Below are positions 8,554 to 17,208 of a stretch of DNA of 64,000 bases, one piece after another. A program made the position numbers and the translations under genes. Origin of the DNA: CALMUP01 sp035327305 (GTDB lineage Bacteria > Verrucomicrobiota > Kiritimatiellia > CAIVKH01); assembly GCA_035327305.1 (NCBI GenBank), contig DAOLDL010000001.1:62001-126000 (forward strand). Direction: 5' to 3'. Position 1 is the stretch's first letter. Every line of letters begins with the position of its first letter. The notes below the pieces were generated by a model that saw only the letters and a program-made list of their open reading frames with translations, ran no database searches and had not been told where the DNA came from.

Positions 8554-10239
8554 TTAGAATGCGCCGGTGGCATAGCGGCGTCGCAGGCGTTCGCGAACGA
8601 TAATTGCGCCCAAATTCAGGAGTACTACCAACAGGATAAGGAAAAGCGTGGTGGCAAAAACCATCGGTTGTGCCGCATCAGAATCAGGAGACTGAAATCC
8701 AAGGTCAAAAATGTGAAAACCCAGATGCATAAACTTCTGATCGAGATGGACGTAGGGATATATATGATCAATGGGAAGGCTGGGGGCGAGTTTAACCACG
8801 CCAACGAGCATGAGTGGCGCAACTTCACCTGCGCCCCGGGCCATGGCAAGCACCAGTCCGGTTAAAATTCCGGGGGCGGAAGCAGGCAGAACACAACGCG
8901 CAATCGTTTGCCACTTGGATGCACCCAGCGCCAGGGAGCCTTCGCGAACTCCGCGTGGAACCGCGGCGAGTGATTCTTCCGTTGCGACAATCACCACGGG
9001 TACGGTCATCAAAGCCAGGGCCAGGGATGCCCACAAAATGCCACCGGTTCCAAAAGTCGGCGTTGGCAAAACATCCTTGAAGAATAAACTATCAATCGAG
9101 CCACCGACAAAATAAACGAAAAATCCGAGGCCGAACACGCCAAAAACAATGGATGGCACACCGGCAAGATTGTTGACCGAAATGCGGACCATACGAACGA
9201 AAAATCCCTGCTTGGCATATTCACGCAAATAAATCGCGGCGAGCACGCCGAAAGGTGTGACGGCAATGCTCATCAGCAATGTCATGACAAACGTGCCGAA
9301 TATTGCCGGGAATATTCCGCCCTCCATGTTCGCTTCTCGAGGTTCCTGGCTCACAAATGCCCAAAGACCATGCGAAAAATGCCTGATTTTATCCCCGAAG
9401 GACATGGCGTTGGGGTAATGAATGTGCACCATGTTGCCCACAGGAAAGGAATGGAACTCACCGGTGAAAAGTTGAAAGTGAAACCGATCGGCCATTTGCA
9501 GTTTGCGAAGTTCGGCGGCGCGACCGGCCAATACTTCATATTGCGCGGTTAATTCCGAACGTTTTGCATTAATGCCGTCGATAATTTCGGATAGCGCCGA
9601 CGCATCGGCTTGTCGGCGTGTCGCTTGCTCCTTGATGCGTAGTTGTTGAAGTTCGTGATTGATCGCCCCGATCTGTATGCGCTCGATTTCCCGAATTTTA
9701 GCGCGCCTTTTCCTTACGTTTTCAACGAGGGAACGTAATTTAATGTCAAAATGTGGATCGTTTGCGTTAATGGTTGTGCCATCGGCCAATTCGAGAGACT
9801 GTGGAATCCCAATGGCATTTCCATATTCCATGCGTTCGACCATGATGGCACGGGGAGGGCGACTTACGGAAACAGCCGCGTCAAGGTCGATATATCGAAA
9901 TGATGAGCCGTAAACATCTTTATTACCGAGCATGATGTGCCATTCCTGCTCGTACTGCTTTTGTCGTCCGGTTTGCGATTCAACGCTTTGCACAATCTTG
10001 TCGCGCGTTCCGGCAATCATGCCGCCCAGTACATTGGTTCCCCTCATGGCAAACCGGCTGTCCTCTTGAAGTTCTATACGGATTACTGGTTTTGGCCAGA
10101 AAACCGCAAGCCCGTTTCGAATGATCAATCCAAGCAATGTTACTACCATGAGAATGCCGACAGCCAGTCCCATTGAAGTAAGCCACACCCATTTTTCTCC
10201 AACAGGTTTTGCTTTTCCATTTATTGAATTATGCGTCAT
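8554..10239 (-). CDS. pstA: Phosphate ABC transporter permease PstA, long form with coiled-coil insert
   Basis: PstA is one of the two membrane subunits of the phosphate importer. The C-terminal half (about residues 320-561) is a standard permease domain with the EAA loop (ALGASKWQTIARCVLPASAPG). At 561 residues it is nearly twice the length of E. coli PstA. The extra part lies between the first helix (about 20-48) and the core, and contains a charged, heptad-like helical stretch at about 165-250 (KIREIERIQIGAINHELQQL), probably a periplasmic coiled coil. Long PstA/PstC pairs are known in other phyla. The role of the insert is unknown. AAGG before the ATG supports the start. Confidence 0.93.
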   Translation of the reverse strand: MTHNSINGKAKPVGEKWVWLTSMGLAVGILMVVTLLGLIIRNGLAVFWPKPVIRIELQEDSRFAMRGTNVLGGMIAGTRDKIVQSVESQTGRQKQYEQEWHIMLGNKDVYGSSFRYIDLDAAVSVSRPPRAIMVERMEYGNAIGIPQSLELADGTTINANDPHFDIKLRSLVENVRKRRAKIREIERIQIGAINHELQQLRIKEQATRRQADASALSEIIDGINAKRSELTAQYEVLAGRAAELRKLQMADRFHFQLFTGEFHSFPVGNMVHIHYPNAMSFGDKIRHFSHGLWAFVSQEPREANMEGGIFPAIFGTFVMTLLMSIAVTPFGVLAAIYLREYAKQGFFVRMVRISVNNLAGVPSIVFGVFGLGFFVYFVGGSIDSLFFKDVLPTPTFGTGGILWASLALALMTVPVVIVATEESLAAVPRGVREGSLALGASKWQTIARCVLPASAPGILTGLVLAMARGAGEVAPLMLVGVVKLAPSLPIDHIYPYVHLDQKFMHLGFHIFDLGFQSPDSDAAQPMVFATTLFLILLVVLLNLGAIIVRERLRRRYATGAF

Positions 10240-10254
10240 GACGAAACCTTGAAA

Positions 10255-12525
10255 TTAGACAGCCTTGTATTTTTCCCGCAAGTGGTGTCGCAGGACTTCG
10301 GCCAGTGTATTGACGATAAATGTCATTAAAAACAGGAGCATGGAGCCAAGGAACAGCGCCCGGTAGAGCGTACCGTGATGAGGCGCTTCCGGAAGCTCGA
10401 CGGCGATGTTGGCCGAAAGAGTACGCATTCCGGAAAAAATATTGAAATCCATAATTGGTGTATTGCCCGTAGCCATCAGTACAATCATGGTTTCGCCAAC
10501 GGCGCGTCCAAATCCAATCATGATTGCGGAGAATATTCCGGCGGATGCCGTGGGAAGGATAACCCGGATCGCGGTTTGCCAGCGACTGGCTCCAAGCGCC
10601 AGGGAGGAAGACCGGAAACTTGGAGGTACATTGGACAAGGCATCTTCAGTAATGGTGAAAATGATGGGAATAACGGCAAAACCCATCATGAATCCAACGA
10701 CAAGAGAATTGCGCTGTTCAAAAGGCAGACCGGTCACCTGTGGCCACCACAAGCGAAAATCCGCCACCGCCTGTCCGTTAACCGGATCGTATACAACAAA
10801 AAGCATGCTTTCGAGCCACGGACCGATAATCCATCCAAAGTACCCGCCGACTGCGATAATCGGAACAACCGCGAAAATTTCAGCGCCTTCAGGAATTCGG
10901 CGGCGAATGCTGAAAGGCATTTTACCCCAAAGCGTGCCAAACAACAAAGTTGCCAAAGGAACCATGACCAGCACAAGCATGACGGATGGGACTCTGGATT
11001 CGAACAGTGGAGCAAGCCAAAGAGCGGCAAGAAATCCCAGAATTACGGAAGGGAGGGAAGCCATGATCTCCATGAGCGGTTTGATGTATCGTTTAAAACC
11101 CGGAGCGGCAAATTGTGAAATATACAGGGCGGCAAGCAGGGCCAGAGGGACGGAAAACACCATGGCGTAGAGTGTACCCTTGAGTGTGCCGATAATTAAT
11201 GGAACCATGGATAGTTTGGGCTCAAAGTCATCGGTTCCCCCGGTGGATTGCCATTCGTATTTGGGACCATTGGCGCCTTCGTACCAGATCTTGCCAAAAA
11301 AGGCTTTGAAACTCGCTTCAGGGTGAGGATCTTTCAGATGATAAATATGTAAATTTGCCCGATCATCAAACAACAGAATTCGGTCATATTTTCCGCTGAT
11401 ACCGGCAAGTCGAACTTTAAAAGGAAGTGTATCCTCCCACCGCACCGTTTCCGTAGTGCTGTACCGCAATGAAGCGAAACGATCACCGGCAACCAGAAAG
11501 CCTTTGTTTCTCAAGCTGGTTGAAAAAGCATTGGATTCTCCTGGCAGGTCGGAGAACTGCTTCGTTTGACCAAATAATCGTTGTGTTCCATTGTGGGGCA
11601 CAAAAAGGCTGAACACCCGGTTATGACCCGATGAAGAAGTAAAAATAATCGAGTCATCGCCAAAAAGGAAATCACTTCCGGAAATGGTGTCGTCCGGATA
11701 GTCGGAAAAAGGTTGAAAAACCTGGCGGGATACAAATCCATCACGCTCACGGAATAAGTAGTGAACCGTTGTGTTGTCGGTAATCACCATGATGCTGTCA
11801 CACCGTGTGTTGACCAGCAGATCAGTGGGTTCACCGTCAAACAAACCGGAGAGAAGCGCATTTTGACCGTAGGTCAACCGATTGCCGCCCATTAAACTGC
11901 GACGTTGAGTAAAGTTGACCGCATAAACCTCGGGTTTTCCTTCCACATCCTGTATGGCGGCCACCATGCGATCGTTGCCGGCAACGGCAAGGTGAAGTTT
12001 ACGAATGGGAAATCCCGGGCGTCCAATGGAGTAAAAATTTTCGATATCGATCGACGATTTTATCGTGCGTGAATCCGACGTATATTCCGGTTGGTAGGTT
12101 ATTCGGATGAATGCAAACTCGCCACCCGTTGTCCCGATGACGGCAAAGCCGGCTTTGGGTCGGTAGTTAATCGCAGATATCGTTTTGTCGGAGGGGTAGG
12201 GTGGTTTTATTGTTTCGACGACACCACCGCCGGGAATATCAACAAATAGAAATGTGCCATCCGGCTGTAGCAAAAAGGGACGTTCCGTCCACTCGTCCGT
12301 ACCCAAGGCAATATAGTCGCCATCAGGTATGCTGAATGAGTTCAGGAAGGTGACATCCGCACCTTTAAAAAGGGGGAATATTTGACTGAATATGAATACA
12401 AAAATGGCAAAAACGGCAAGAATTATGCTGATACCACCGACTTTTATGAAGTGGGTCATGACCCGGTCAATCTTTCTCGCCATCGGAGAAATTTCGTAGT
12501 GTTTAGATTTGCCGTCGGGTGTCAT
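10255..12525 (-). CDS. pstC: Phosphate ABC transporter permease PstC, long form with large periplasmic domain
   Basis: PstC pairs with PstA to form the phosphate channel. At 756 residues it is more than double the usual length. A first membrane helix (about 33-53) is followed by about 400 residues predicted to be periplasmic, with beta-propeller-like repeats (for example FLVAGDRFASLRYSTTETV), before the permease core. The core begins near residue 455 (LIIGTLKGTLYAMVFSVPLA) and has the EAA loop ALGASRWQTAIRVILPTASAG near 645. It lies between pstS and pstA. The expanded periplasmic domain matches the expanded PstA, and the two inserts may interact (inference). Confidence 0.92.
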   Translation of the reverse strand: MTPDGKSKHYEISPMARKIDRVMTHFIKVGGISIILAVFAIFVFIFSQIFPLFKGADVTFLNSFSIPDGDYIALGTDEWTERPFLLQPDGTFLFVDIPGGGVVETIKPPYPSDKTISAINYRPKAGFAVIGTTGGEFAFIRITYQPEYTSDSRTIKSSIDIENFYSIGRPGFPIRKLHLAVAGNDRMVAAIQDVEGKPEVYAVNFTQRRSLMGGNRLTYGQNALLSGLFDGEPTDLLVNTRCDSIMVITDNTTVHYLFRERDGFVSRQVFQPFSDYPDDTISGSDFLFGDDSIIFTSSSGHNRVFSLFVPHNGTQRLFGQTKQFSDLPGESNAFSTSLRNKGFLVAGDRFASLRYSTTETVRWEDTLPFKVRLAGISGKYDRILLFDDRANLHIYHLKDPHPEASFKAFFGKIWYEGANGPKYEWQSTGGTDDFEPKLSMVPLIIGTLKGTLYAMVFSVPLALLAALYISQFAAPGFKRYIKPLMEIMASLPSVILGFLAALWLAPLFESRVPSVMLVLVMVPLATLLFGTLWGKMPFSIRRRIPEGAEIFAVVPIIAVGGYFGWIIGPWLESMLFVVYDPVNGQAVADFRLWWPQVTGLPFEQRNSLVVGFMMGFAVIPIIFTITEDALSNVPPSFRSSSLALGASRWQTAIRVILPTASAGIFSAIMIGFGRAVGETMIVLMATGNTPIMDFNIFSGMRTLSANIAVELPEAPHHGTLYRALFLGSMLLFLMTFIVNTLAEVLRHHLREKYKAV

Positions 12526-12560
12526 GTGGGGTAGGGAATGTGTTGCTTATAGTATGTGAT

Positions 12561-12586
12561 GGGCGGAGGGTGTTTACCCTCCGCCC
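12561..12586 (-). promoter_or_regulatory. Strong stem-loop between pstS and pstC
   Basis: A perfect ten-base inverted repeat (GGGCGGAGGG / CCCTCCGCCC) with a six-base loop lies 15 bases after the pstS stop codon. It lacks a downstream T run on the minus strand, so it is unlikely to be a full intrinsic terminator. By analogy with other ABC operons, it could protect the 3' end of pstS mRNA or attenuate read-through, giving more binding protein than permease (inference). Confidence 0.7.
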
Positions 12587-12601
12587 GCGCCTTATAACAA
12601 C

Positions 12602-13576
12602 TTAGCGAAGTGTGGACAATACTTGTTCTGCCAATTCGGCCGGCATGGGAAAGTAACCATCCTTCGCGACGACTTCCTGACCTGCCTTTGACAGCACATA
12701 ACGCAGGAATTCATAGGTGAGGGTATCCAGCGACTGGTTGGGGGATTTATTTACATATAACATCAAAAACCGAGCCAACGGATAATCGCCGGATGTGGCA
12801 TTTTCGGGTGTAGCCTCAAAGTATTCACCTTCTTCCAAACCGAGAGGAAGTGCGCGTACTCCCGCGGTACGGTAACCGATACCCGAGTAACCCAGGGCAT
12901 ACAAATCGTTTGCGATACCTGTAACCACGGAAGAAGACCCGGGTTGCTCTTTTACCGAAGCGCGAAAGTCACCTTTGTTCAATGCGTTTTCCTTGAAGAA
13001 GCCATAGGTCCCAGAAGCGCTGTTGCGACCGTACAAGGAAATTGCCCGCCCTTGCCATGCAGTCAGTCCGAGCTGGTCCCAGGTGTTGATCTCCTGCCCG
13101 CCAAATTTTAATGTGCTGGAGAATATGCTGTCGACCTGCTGAAGGGTAAGCCCTTCAATCGGATTGTCCTTGTGTGCAAAAACCGCAAGTGCATCAATGG
13201 CTACGTTAACTTCCGTGGGCTTATAACCGAATTTTTTCTCAAACTCATCAATTTCGGACGACTTCATGGGCCGGCTCATGGGGCCGAGTTGCGCGGTCCC
13301 TTCAATCAGCGCCGGTGGGGCCGTAGACGAACCTTTGCCTTCAATCTGAATGTTCACATTGGGATAGAATGCCCGAAAGCCTTCAGCCCAAAGCGCCATT
13401 AAATTATTCAAACTATCCGAGCCGATGGAATTCAAGTTGCCGGAGACGCCTTCCACCCGGGTGTATTCCGGTAAATTGGGATCAACCTGTATCGCGCTAT
13501 CCGCGTGAGACGTGAGTGAAAAAGCCGAAATTGCCGCCAGTATTGATAATCCGGTTAGACGTTTGGTTGTTATCAT
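12602..13576 (-). CDS. pstS: Periplasmic phosphate-binding protein PstS
   Basis: PstS captures phosphate in the periplasm and delivers it to PstCA. The 324-residue protein has a signal peptide (about residues 1-25, cleavage near SHA-DSA). Phosphate-binding fold motifs follow: IGSDSLNNLMALWAEGF near residue 51, the IEGKGSSTAPPALIEG loop, and the NSASGTYGFFKE block near 185. It heads the pst operon on the minus strand, with AGGA upstream of the ATG. A stem-loop separates it from pstC and a terminator-like hairpin separates it from the upstream porin gene. Confidence 0.95.
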   Translation of the reverse strand: MITTKRLTGLSILAAISAFSLTSHADSAIQVDPNLPEYTRVEGVSGNLNSIGSDSLNNLMALWAEGFRAFYPNVNIQIEGKGSSTAPPALIEGTAQLGPMSRPMKSSEIDEFEKKFGYKPTEVNVAIDALAVFAHKDNPIEGLTLQQVDSIFSSTLKFGGQEINTWDQLGLTAWQGRAISLYGRNSASGTYGFFKENALNKGDFRASVKEQPGSSSVVTGIANDLYALGYSGIGYRTAGVRALPLGLEEGEYFEATPENATSGDYPLARFLMLYVNKSPNQSLDTLTYEFLRYVLSKAGQEVVAKDGYFPMPAELAEQVLSTLR

Positions 13577-13605
13577 AATGTAATTCCTGTTGTTTCGTAT
13601 TTATG

Positions 13606-13635
13606 AAAAAGGAGCGTGGGATATTTGTCCCACGC
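13606..13635 (-). terminator. Rho-independent terminator after the porin gene
   Basis: On the minus strand, 13 bases after the porin stop codon, a seven-base stem (GCGTGGG/CCCACGC, eight-base loop, 13614-13635) is followed by CCTTTTTC. This is the layout of an intrinsic terminator. It would separate the highly expressed porin transcript from pstS or allow partial read-through into the pst operon. Confidence 0.7.
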
Positions 13636-13648
13636 CCCATGTTACAAT

Positions 13649-14749
13649 TTAGAAGCGAGCGGACAAGTCTACTTGCAGACGATTGTAGTCCACATCGCTG
13701 TCGATACCTTTTTCGCTGATGAAGTATGTGATGGAGCCGGCCAGATTCTTGGCGATCTGATAACCAATATTCAGCTTGTGACTCTTTCCATCCGTTCCAC
13801 CACCCCAGGCGTCGGAATCCGCGAAGGCGCCAACCACGGCATCCTTCTCCAATTTGCGGTAGCTGTATCCGAATGTAAACGATCCGGGATCTTTCAAGCG
13901 ACCAAGCTGGACGCCAACCATGAAGCCCTTGTCGTCGTCATCTGCTTCATTATTGACGACATAGTTACCGGCCAGAACCACCGGCATCCCGACATCGAAG
14001 CCGAGTTGAGCGAAGAACTCGAGAATTTCATATCCGTTTACATACGATGTAATGCCATCCGCGTCCTTCATGACGCTGTTGCCCGCGCCGCTCTTGTTGT
14101 CGACAAATGTGGCGTAGCCTTCGATGTTGTCGTAGTAGTAGAAGGTTGCACCGCCAAGAATCTTGAAGTCTTCACTTTTCATTTCAACCGCGAGTTGAGC
14201 GCCGTAGAGCATGCTTTCGCTGTCGGAACTGCGTTCGACTATATAGAAGGCGCCGCCGTTGGCAAGCAGAGCCAAGCCGTCGCCAACGGGAAGCTTCAAG
14301 GTAAGCGCCGCACCCTCGGGATTCAGATCGCTATCCCAGATCAAGTCGTTGACTGTGGCAAACGGCATCCTCATTTTACCAAGAATGAGGCTTCCGGGCA
14401 GAACTTCCGGATGATAGTCGATGTAGGCCAGATCAAGACGAATGTCCTTACTGCTGAATCCGTCACCCAGGCTTTGATTGGTGGATACCGGGTCGGAGTC
14501 GCCGCTGGCCAGAGCAATGGCGGCATCGACTTCATCGTTTACCTTGGCATAAGCTCCCAGGCGGGCGCGGACACGTCCGCGGTTGCGTGTGTCTTTATTA
14601 TCTTCATCGATGGACTCGAAACGGGCACGAACATCACCCTTGAGGGTGATTTTTTCTGACCAATTAGCCTTGGCCGCAGATTCCTGGGCTTCGGCGCTGA
14701 TGCCGGCACACATACCGCCGACCAGCATTGCTATCATTAATTTCTTCAC
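13649..14749 (-). CDS. Outer-membrane porin, probably phosphate-inducible
   Basis: This is a 366-residue beta-barrel protein with a signal peptide (about residues 1-21, ending in SAEA). It shows alternating amphipathic strands and ends in an aromatic residue (LQVDLSARF), the outer-membrane sorting signal. Segments such as ITLKGDVRARFE and LRLDLAYIDYHPEV-like strands fit the putative porin family (Porin_5-like). The GTG start at 14749 follows an AAGGAGAAC ribosome site with good spacing. Its place between phoR and pstS suggests it carries phosphate across the outer membrane, as OprP/PhoE do, but specificity cannot be read from the sequence. Confidence 0.85.
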   Translation of the reverse strand: MKKLMIAMLVGGMCAGISAEAQESAAKANWSEKITLKGDVRARFESIDEDNKDTRNRGRVRARLGAYAKVNDEVDAAIALASGDSDPVSTNQSLGDGFSSKDIRLDLAYIDYHPEVLPGSLILGKMRMPFATVNDLIWDSDLNPEGAALTLKLPVGDGLALLANGGAFYIVERSSDSESMLYGAQLAVEMKSEDFKILGGATFYYYDNIEGYATFVDNKSGAGNSVMKDADGITSYVNGYEILEFFAQLGFDVGMPVVLAGNYVVNNEADDDDKGFMVGVQLGRLKDPGSFTFGYSYRKLEKDAVVGAFADSDAWGGGTDGKSHKLNIGYQIAKNLAGSITYFISEKGIDSDVDYNRLQVDLSARF

Positions 14750-14856
14750 GTGACGTTCTCCTTTGAGGTTATGATGGTGGTTATTCCTTTAACTACAACC
14801 GATGGTGTCTTACTGTGTAGCGATAGCCATCTGTTGGGTTGCACGATGGTTTTCGG

Positions 14857-14892
14857 CTGTTAGGGATATGTGAGGCGACTGCGAGATGTCAG
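14857..14892 (-). promoter_or_regulatory. Candidate PhoB-binding region upstream of the porin gene
   Basis: Two imperfect matches to the 11-base-period Pho box (CTGTCAT-N4-CTGTCAT type) lie side by side. On the minus strand, CTGACATCTCGCAGTCGC (14875-14892) is in the orientation of the porin gene; CTGTTAGGGATATGTGAG (14857-14874) is on the plus strand. Each has several mismatches, and PhoB consensus is not established for this phylum, so this is only a suggestion supported by the location between phoR and the phosphate genes. Confidence 0.25.
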
Positions 14893-14902
14893 TGAAAACG
14901 TT

Positions 14903-16306
14903 TCAGCAAACGTCGGATGAATGACGGGGAAGTTCGACCGTGAATACACTTCCCTCACCGGGTTTGCTGTCGACCGTGACATTGCCACCATGGGCGGAAA
15001 CAATATGTTTCACGATGGATAAACCAAGTCCAGTGCCGCCAACTTTTCGACTGCGAGCCTTATCCACCCGGTAGAATCGTTCAAAAATCCGTTTTTGATG
15101 CGCAAATTCAATGCCACATCCATGATCCTTGACGGTGATGATCCAGGCGTTATCACCCGGTGCAACTGAAAGTTCCACACTCTTTTCCGGGTCGCTGTAT
15201 TTTATCGCATTGTCGATCAGATTCACCATTACCTGCTCAAGCAAGGGCGCATTAAAGCAAGCCTGCCACTTGTCTTCGCATTCAACGGAAATGGCGATAT
15301 TTTTTTCGGCGGCATGTTTGGAGCATAATTGCACGGCGGAAAGCAACGTTTCCTTGACCGGATGATGCTGAATGGGCATTTGATTCATTTCCGCGTCCTG
15401 TTCGATTCGGGAAAGGCTCAACAGATCTTCAATGATTGCCTGCAATCGATCTACCTGCTTGGCGATGATTGCGCAAAAACGCTCTGCCTCCTCGGGTTCT
15501 TTTAATGCACCCTCCTGAAGTGTCTCCACAAATCCCTTGATCGAGGTCAACGGTGTCTTGAGTTCGTGGGAAACATTGGCGACAAAATCACGACGCACAC
15601 GCTCAAGTCGCCGCAATCTGGTTATATCATTCAATACGATTAATGCGCCGACGTCGGTTGCGGGCAGCATGTGCAAAGGGGTGCAGTGCACCTGCAATGA
15701 ACGCTCGCTTGAGCCGTACAACGTGACTTCACCTTCCGAGGGTGTCCGGTCGCCTAATGTTCGCTCAATCAAATTATTCAGTTCCCGGTTCCGCGCAATT
15801 TCAAAAATATTACGACCGACCGCGTTCTCGGATTTAACACCCAGCAATTGCGATGCCGCCCGGTTCAGTTGCAGGATTGATTGCTTGCTGTCAATGGCAA
15901 TAAGTCCCTCCACCATGCTTCCCAATATCGTCGCTTGGGCGGCACGTTGTGCGTTGATGGTGGTAATGCGAGCATCCAATTGCTCGGCCATCGCATTAAG
16001 TGTTTCCGACAGACTGCCAAGTTCGTCCGAGGGCGGAAGTTCCATGCGAAAACCAAGATCACCCGATGCGAAACGCCGGGCGCCTTCCCGGGTTTTTTCA
16101 ATGGCCTGGCTTATATGCCATATTACCGCAACGCCAAGTGAAGCCGTAACAATTCCTCCGGCGGTCGCCAGTGATAAAATGCGAATATCGAACCATGAAT
16201 TTTCCGACGTGATGCTGGCGGTAAGCAGGATAACGACAAAAGTCAGAAGAAAAAGCGCAACATAAAAAGGCGCAAATTGCCACAGCAATTTTCGTCGGTG
16301 GTTCAT
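14903..16306 (-). CDS. phoR: Phosphate-regulon sensor histidine kinase PhoR
   Basis: This is a 467-residue membrane-bound histidine kinase. Two helices (about 13-30 and 42-63) with only a short loop between them mean almost no periplasmic sensor, as in PhoR proteins that sense through PstSCAB-PhoU. A HAMP domain (about 64-116), a PAS domain (about 125-225), a HisKA domain with the phospho-acceptor His247 in FVANVSHELKTPLTS, and an HATPase domain with N, G1 and G2 boxes (NLIDNAIKYS, DHGCGIE, GGTGLGLSIVKHI) follow. It is downstream of phoB with a 50-base gap. Confidence 0.92.
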   Translation of the reverse strand: MNHRRKLLWQFAPFYVALFLLTFVVILLTASITSENSWFDIRILSLATAGGIVTASLGVAVIWHISQAIEKTREGARRFASGDLGFRMELPPSDELGSLSETLNAMAEQLDARITTINAQRAAQATILGSMVEGLIAIDSKQSILQLNRAASQLLGVKSENAVGRNIFEIARNRELNNLIERTLGDRTPSEGEVTLYGSSERSLQVHCTPLHMLPATDVGALIVLNDITRLRRLERVRRDFVANVSHELKTPLTSIKGFVETLQEGALKEPEEAERFCAIIAKQVDRLQAIIEDLLSLSRIEQDAEMNQMPIQHHPVKETLLSAVQLCSKHAAEKNIAISVECEDKWQACFNAPLLEQVMVNLIDNAIKYSDPEKSVELSVAPGDNAWIITVKDHGCGIEFAHQKRIFERFYRVDKARSRKVGGTGLGLSIVKHIVSAHGGNVTVDSKPGEGSVFTVELPRHSSDVC

Positions 16307-16356
16307 TCCGTTATACGTTACCGCAAAATATTTCCTGTGATGGAGGGGTACGTCAT

Positions 16357-17043
16357 CTATTCTTTGAAACGATACCCGACACCTCTTACAGTATCAATAT
16401 AACTTCCGCAGGAGCCAAGCTTGCGGCGCAATCCCACGATCTGTACATCAACCGATCGGTCGGTGACCGGGTAATCCTCGCCCCGTACCGCGTCGACAAT
16501 TTGTGCGCGGGTATAAACCCAACCGGGACGTTTGGCTAAAAATTGAAGTACCCGAAATTCAGTAAAGGTTAAATCGATCATTTTCCCTTTTACCAGCACC
16601 TCGTGCCGCCCGGGATGAATGACCAGATCCTTGTGCTTGATCGTGCTTTTGTCATCCATTTCATCGCGATTCTTGCGCCGCAAAATATTACGAACCCGGG
16701 CAATCACGATTTTTGGGCTGAAAGGTTTGGTCATGTAGTCATCGGCGCCAAGCTCCAGTCCGGTAACAATGTCGGCCTCTTCCCCTTTGGCGGTCAACAT
16801 GATAATCGGGATTTTCATGGTGGCAGGCTCGTGTTTCAGCAATTTGCAAACTTCGAGTCCATCCATGCCTGGAAGCATGATATCGAGCAAAATCAAGTCT
16901 GGAATCACACGACGGGCCACTTCGATCCCGTTTTCACCGGTCATGGCCGTTGATACCTGATACCCATCCTTGTGAAGATTGTAACGGATCAATTCGAGGA
17001 TATCTTCCTCATCTTCCACTATCAGTATTTTTTCACGCGCCAT
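16357..17043 (-). CDS. phoB: Phosphate-regulon response regulator PhoB
   Basis: This is an OmpR/PhoB-family response regulator that would activate the pst, porin and related genes on phosphorylation by PhoR. The receiver domain (residues 1-120) has the acidic pocket DEED at 11-14, the phosphorylated Asp54 in DLILLDIMLPGMDG, and the Thr/Lys switch (MLTAKGEE, YMTKPFSPK). The winged-helix domain (about 130-228) has the TFTEFRVLQFLAKRPGWVYTR signature. I chose the ATG at 17043 (228 residues, GGAAGG upstream) over an upstream in-frame ATG at 17088, which would add 15 unconserved residues. Confidence 0.94.
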   Translation of the reverse strand: MAREKILIVEDEEDILELIRYNLHKDGYQVSTAMTGENGIEVARRVIPDLILLDIMLPGMDGLEVCKLLKHEPATMKIPIIMLTAKGEEADIVTGLELGADDYMTKPFSPKIVIARVRNILRRKNRDEMDDKSTIKHKDLVIHPGRHEVLVKGKMIDLTFTEFRVLQFLAKRPGWVYTRAQIVDAVRGEDYPVTDRSVDVQIVGLRRKLGSCGSYIDTVRGVGYRFKE

Positions 17044-17110
17044 AAAGTTATGCCTTCCGGATAATTCCGGGAAACAGTCCATTGACAATGTTAGGGAATG
17101 ATTAGCCTTC

Positions 17111-17126
17111 TGTGAGTGTTTTCACA
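17111..17126. promoter_or_regulatory. CRP/FNR-type palindrome upstream of phoB
   Basis: The sequence TGTGAGTGTTTTCACA is an exact TGTGA-N6-TCACA palindrome, the core consensus of CRP-family sites, 68 bases upstream of the phoB start. There is no T run after it, so a terminator reading is less likely. Whether the host has a CRP-like regulator with this specificity is not visible here. Confidence 0.35.
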
Positions 17127-17169
17127 AGTTTTAGGATGATAAACGCGTGAAATAGTTAATGCCGGAACC

Positions 17170-17191
17170 ACAACATTTGAATCGATGTTGT
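17170..17191 (-). promoter_or_regulatory. Inverted repeat after the photolyase gene
   Basis: ACAACAT and ATGTTGT form a seven-base inverted repeat around an eight-base loop, 18 bases downstream of the photolyase stop codon on the minus strand. No T run follows, so it could be a weak terminator, an mRNA end structure or an operator of phoB. Confidence 0.35.
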
Positions 17192-17208
17192 TCAGTTTCC
17201 ATGCGGAT

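Noticed and set aside
10375..11170. Two long plus-strand frames (about 250 residues) opposite pstC
   Set aside because: They lie entirely inside pstC on the other strand and match no protein pattern.
13616..14659. 347-residue open frame on the plus strand opposite the porin gene
   Set aside because: It is antisense to a well-supported porin with signal peptide and ribosome site; its composition fits a reversed coding frame.
15537..16265. 242-residue plus-strand frame opposite phoR
   Set aside because: Serine/arginine-rich shadow of the phoR coding frame, with no motif.
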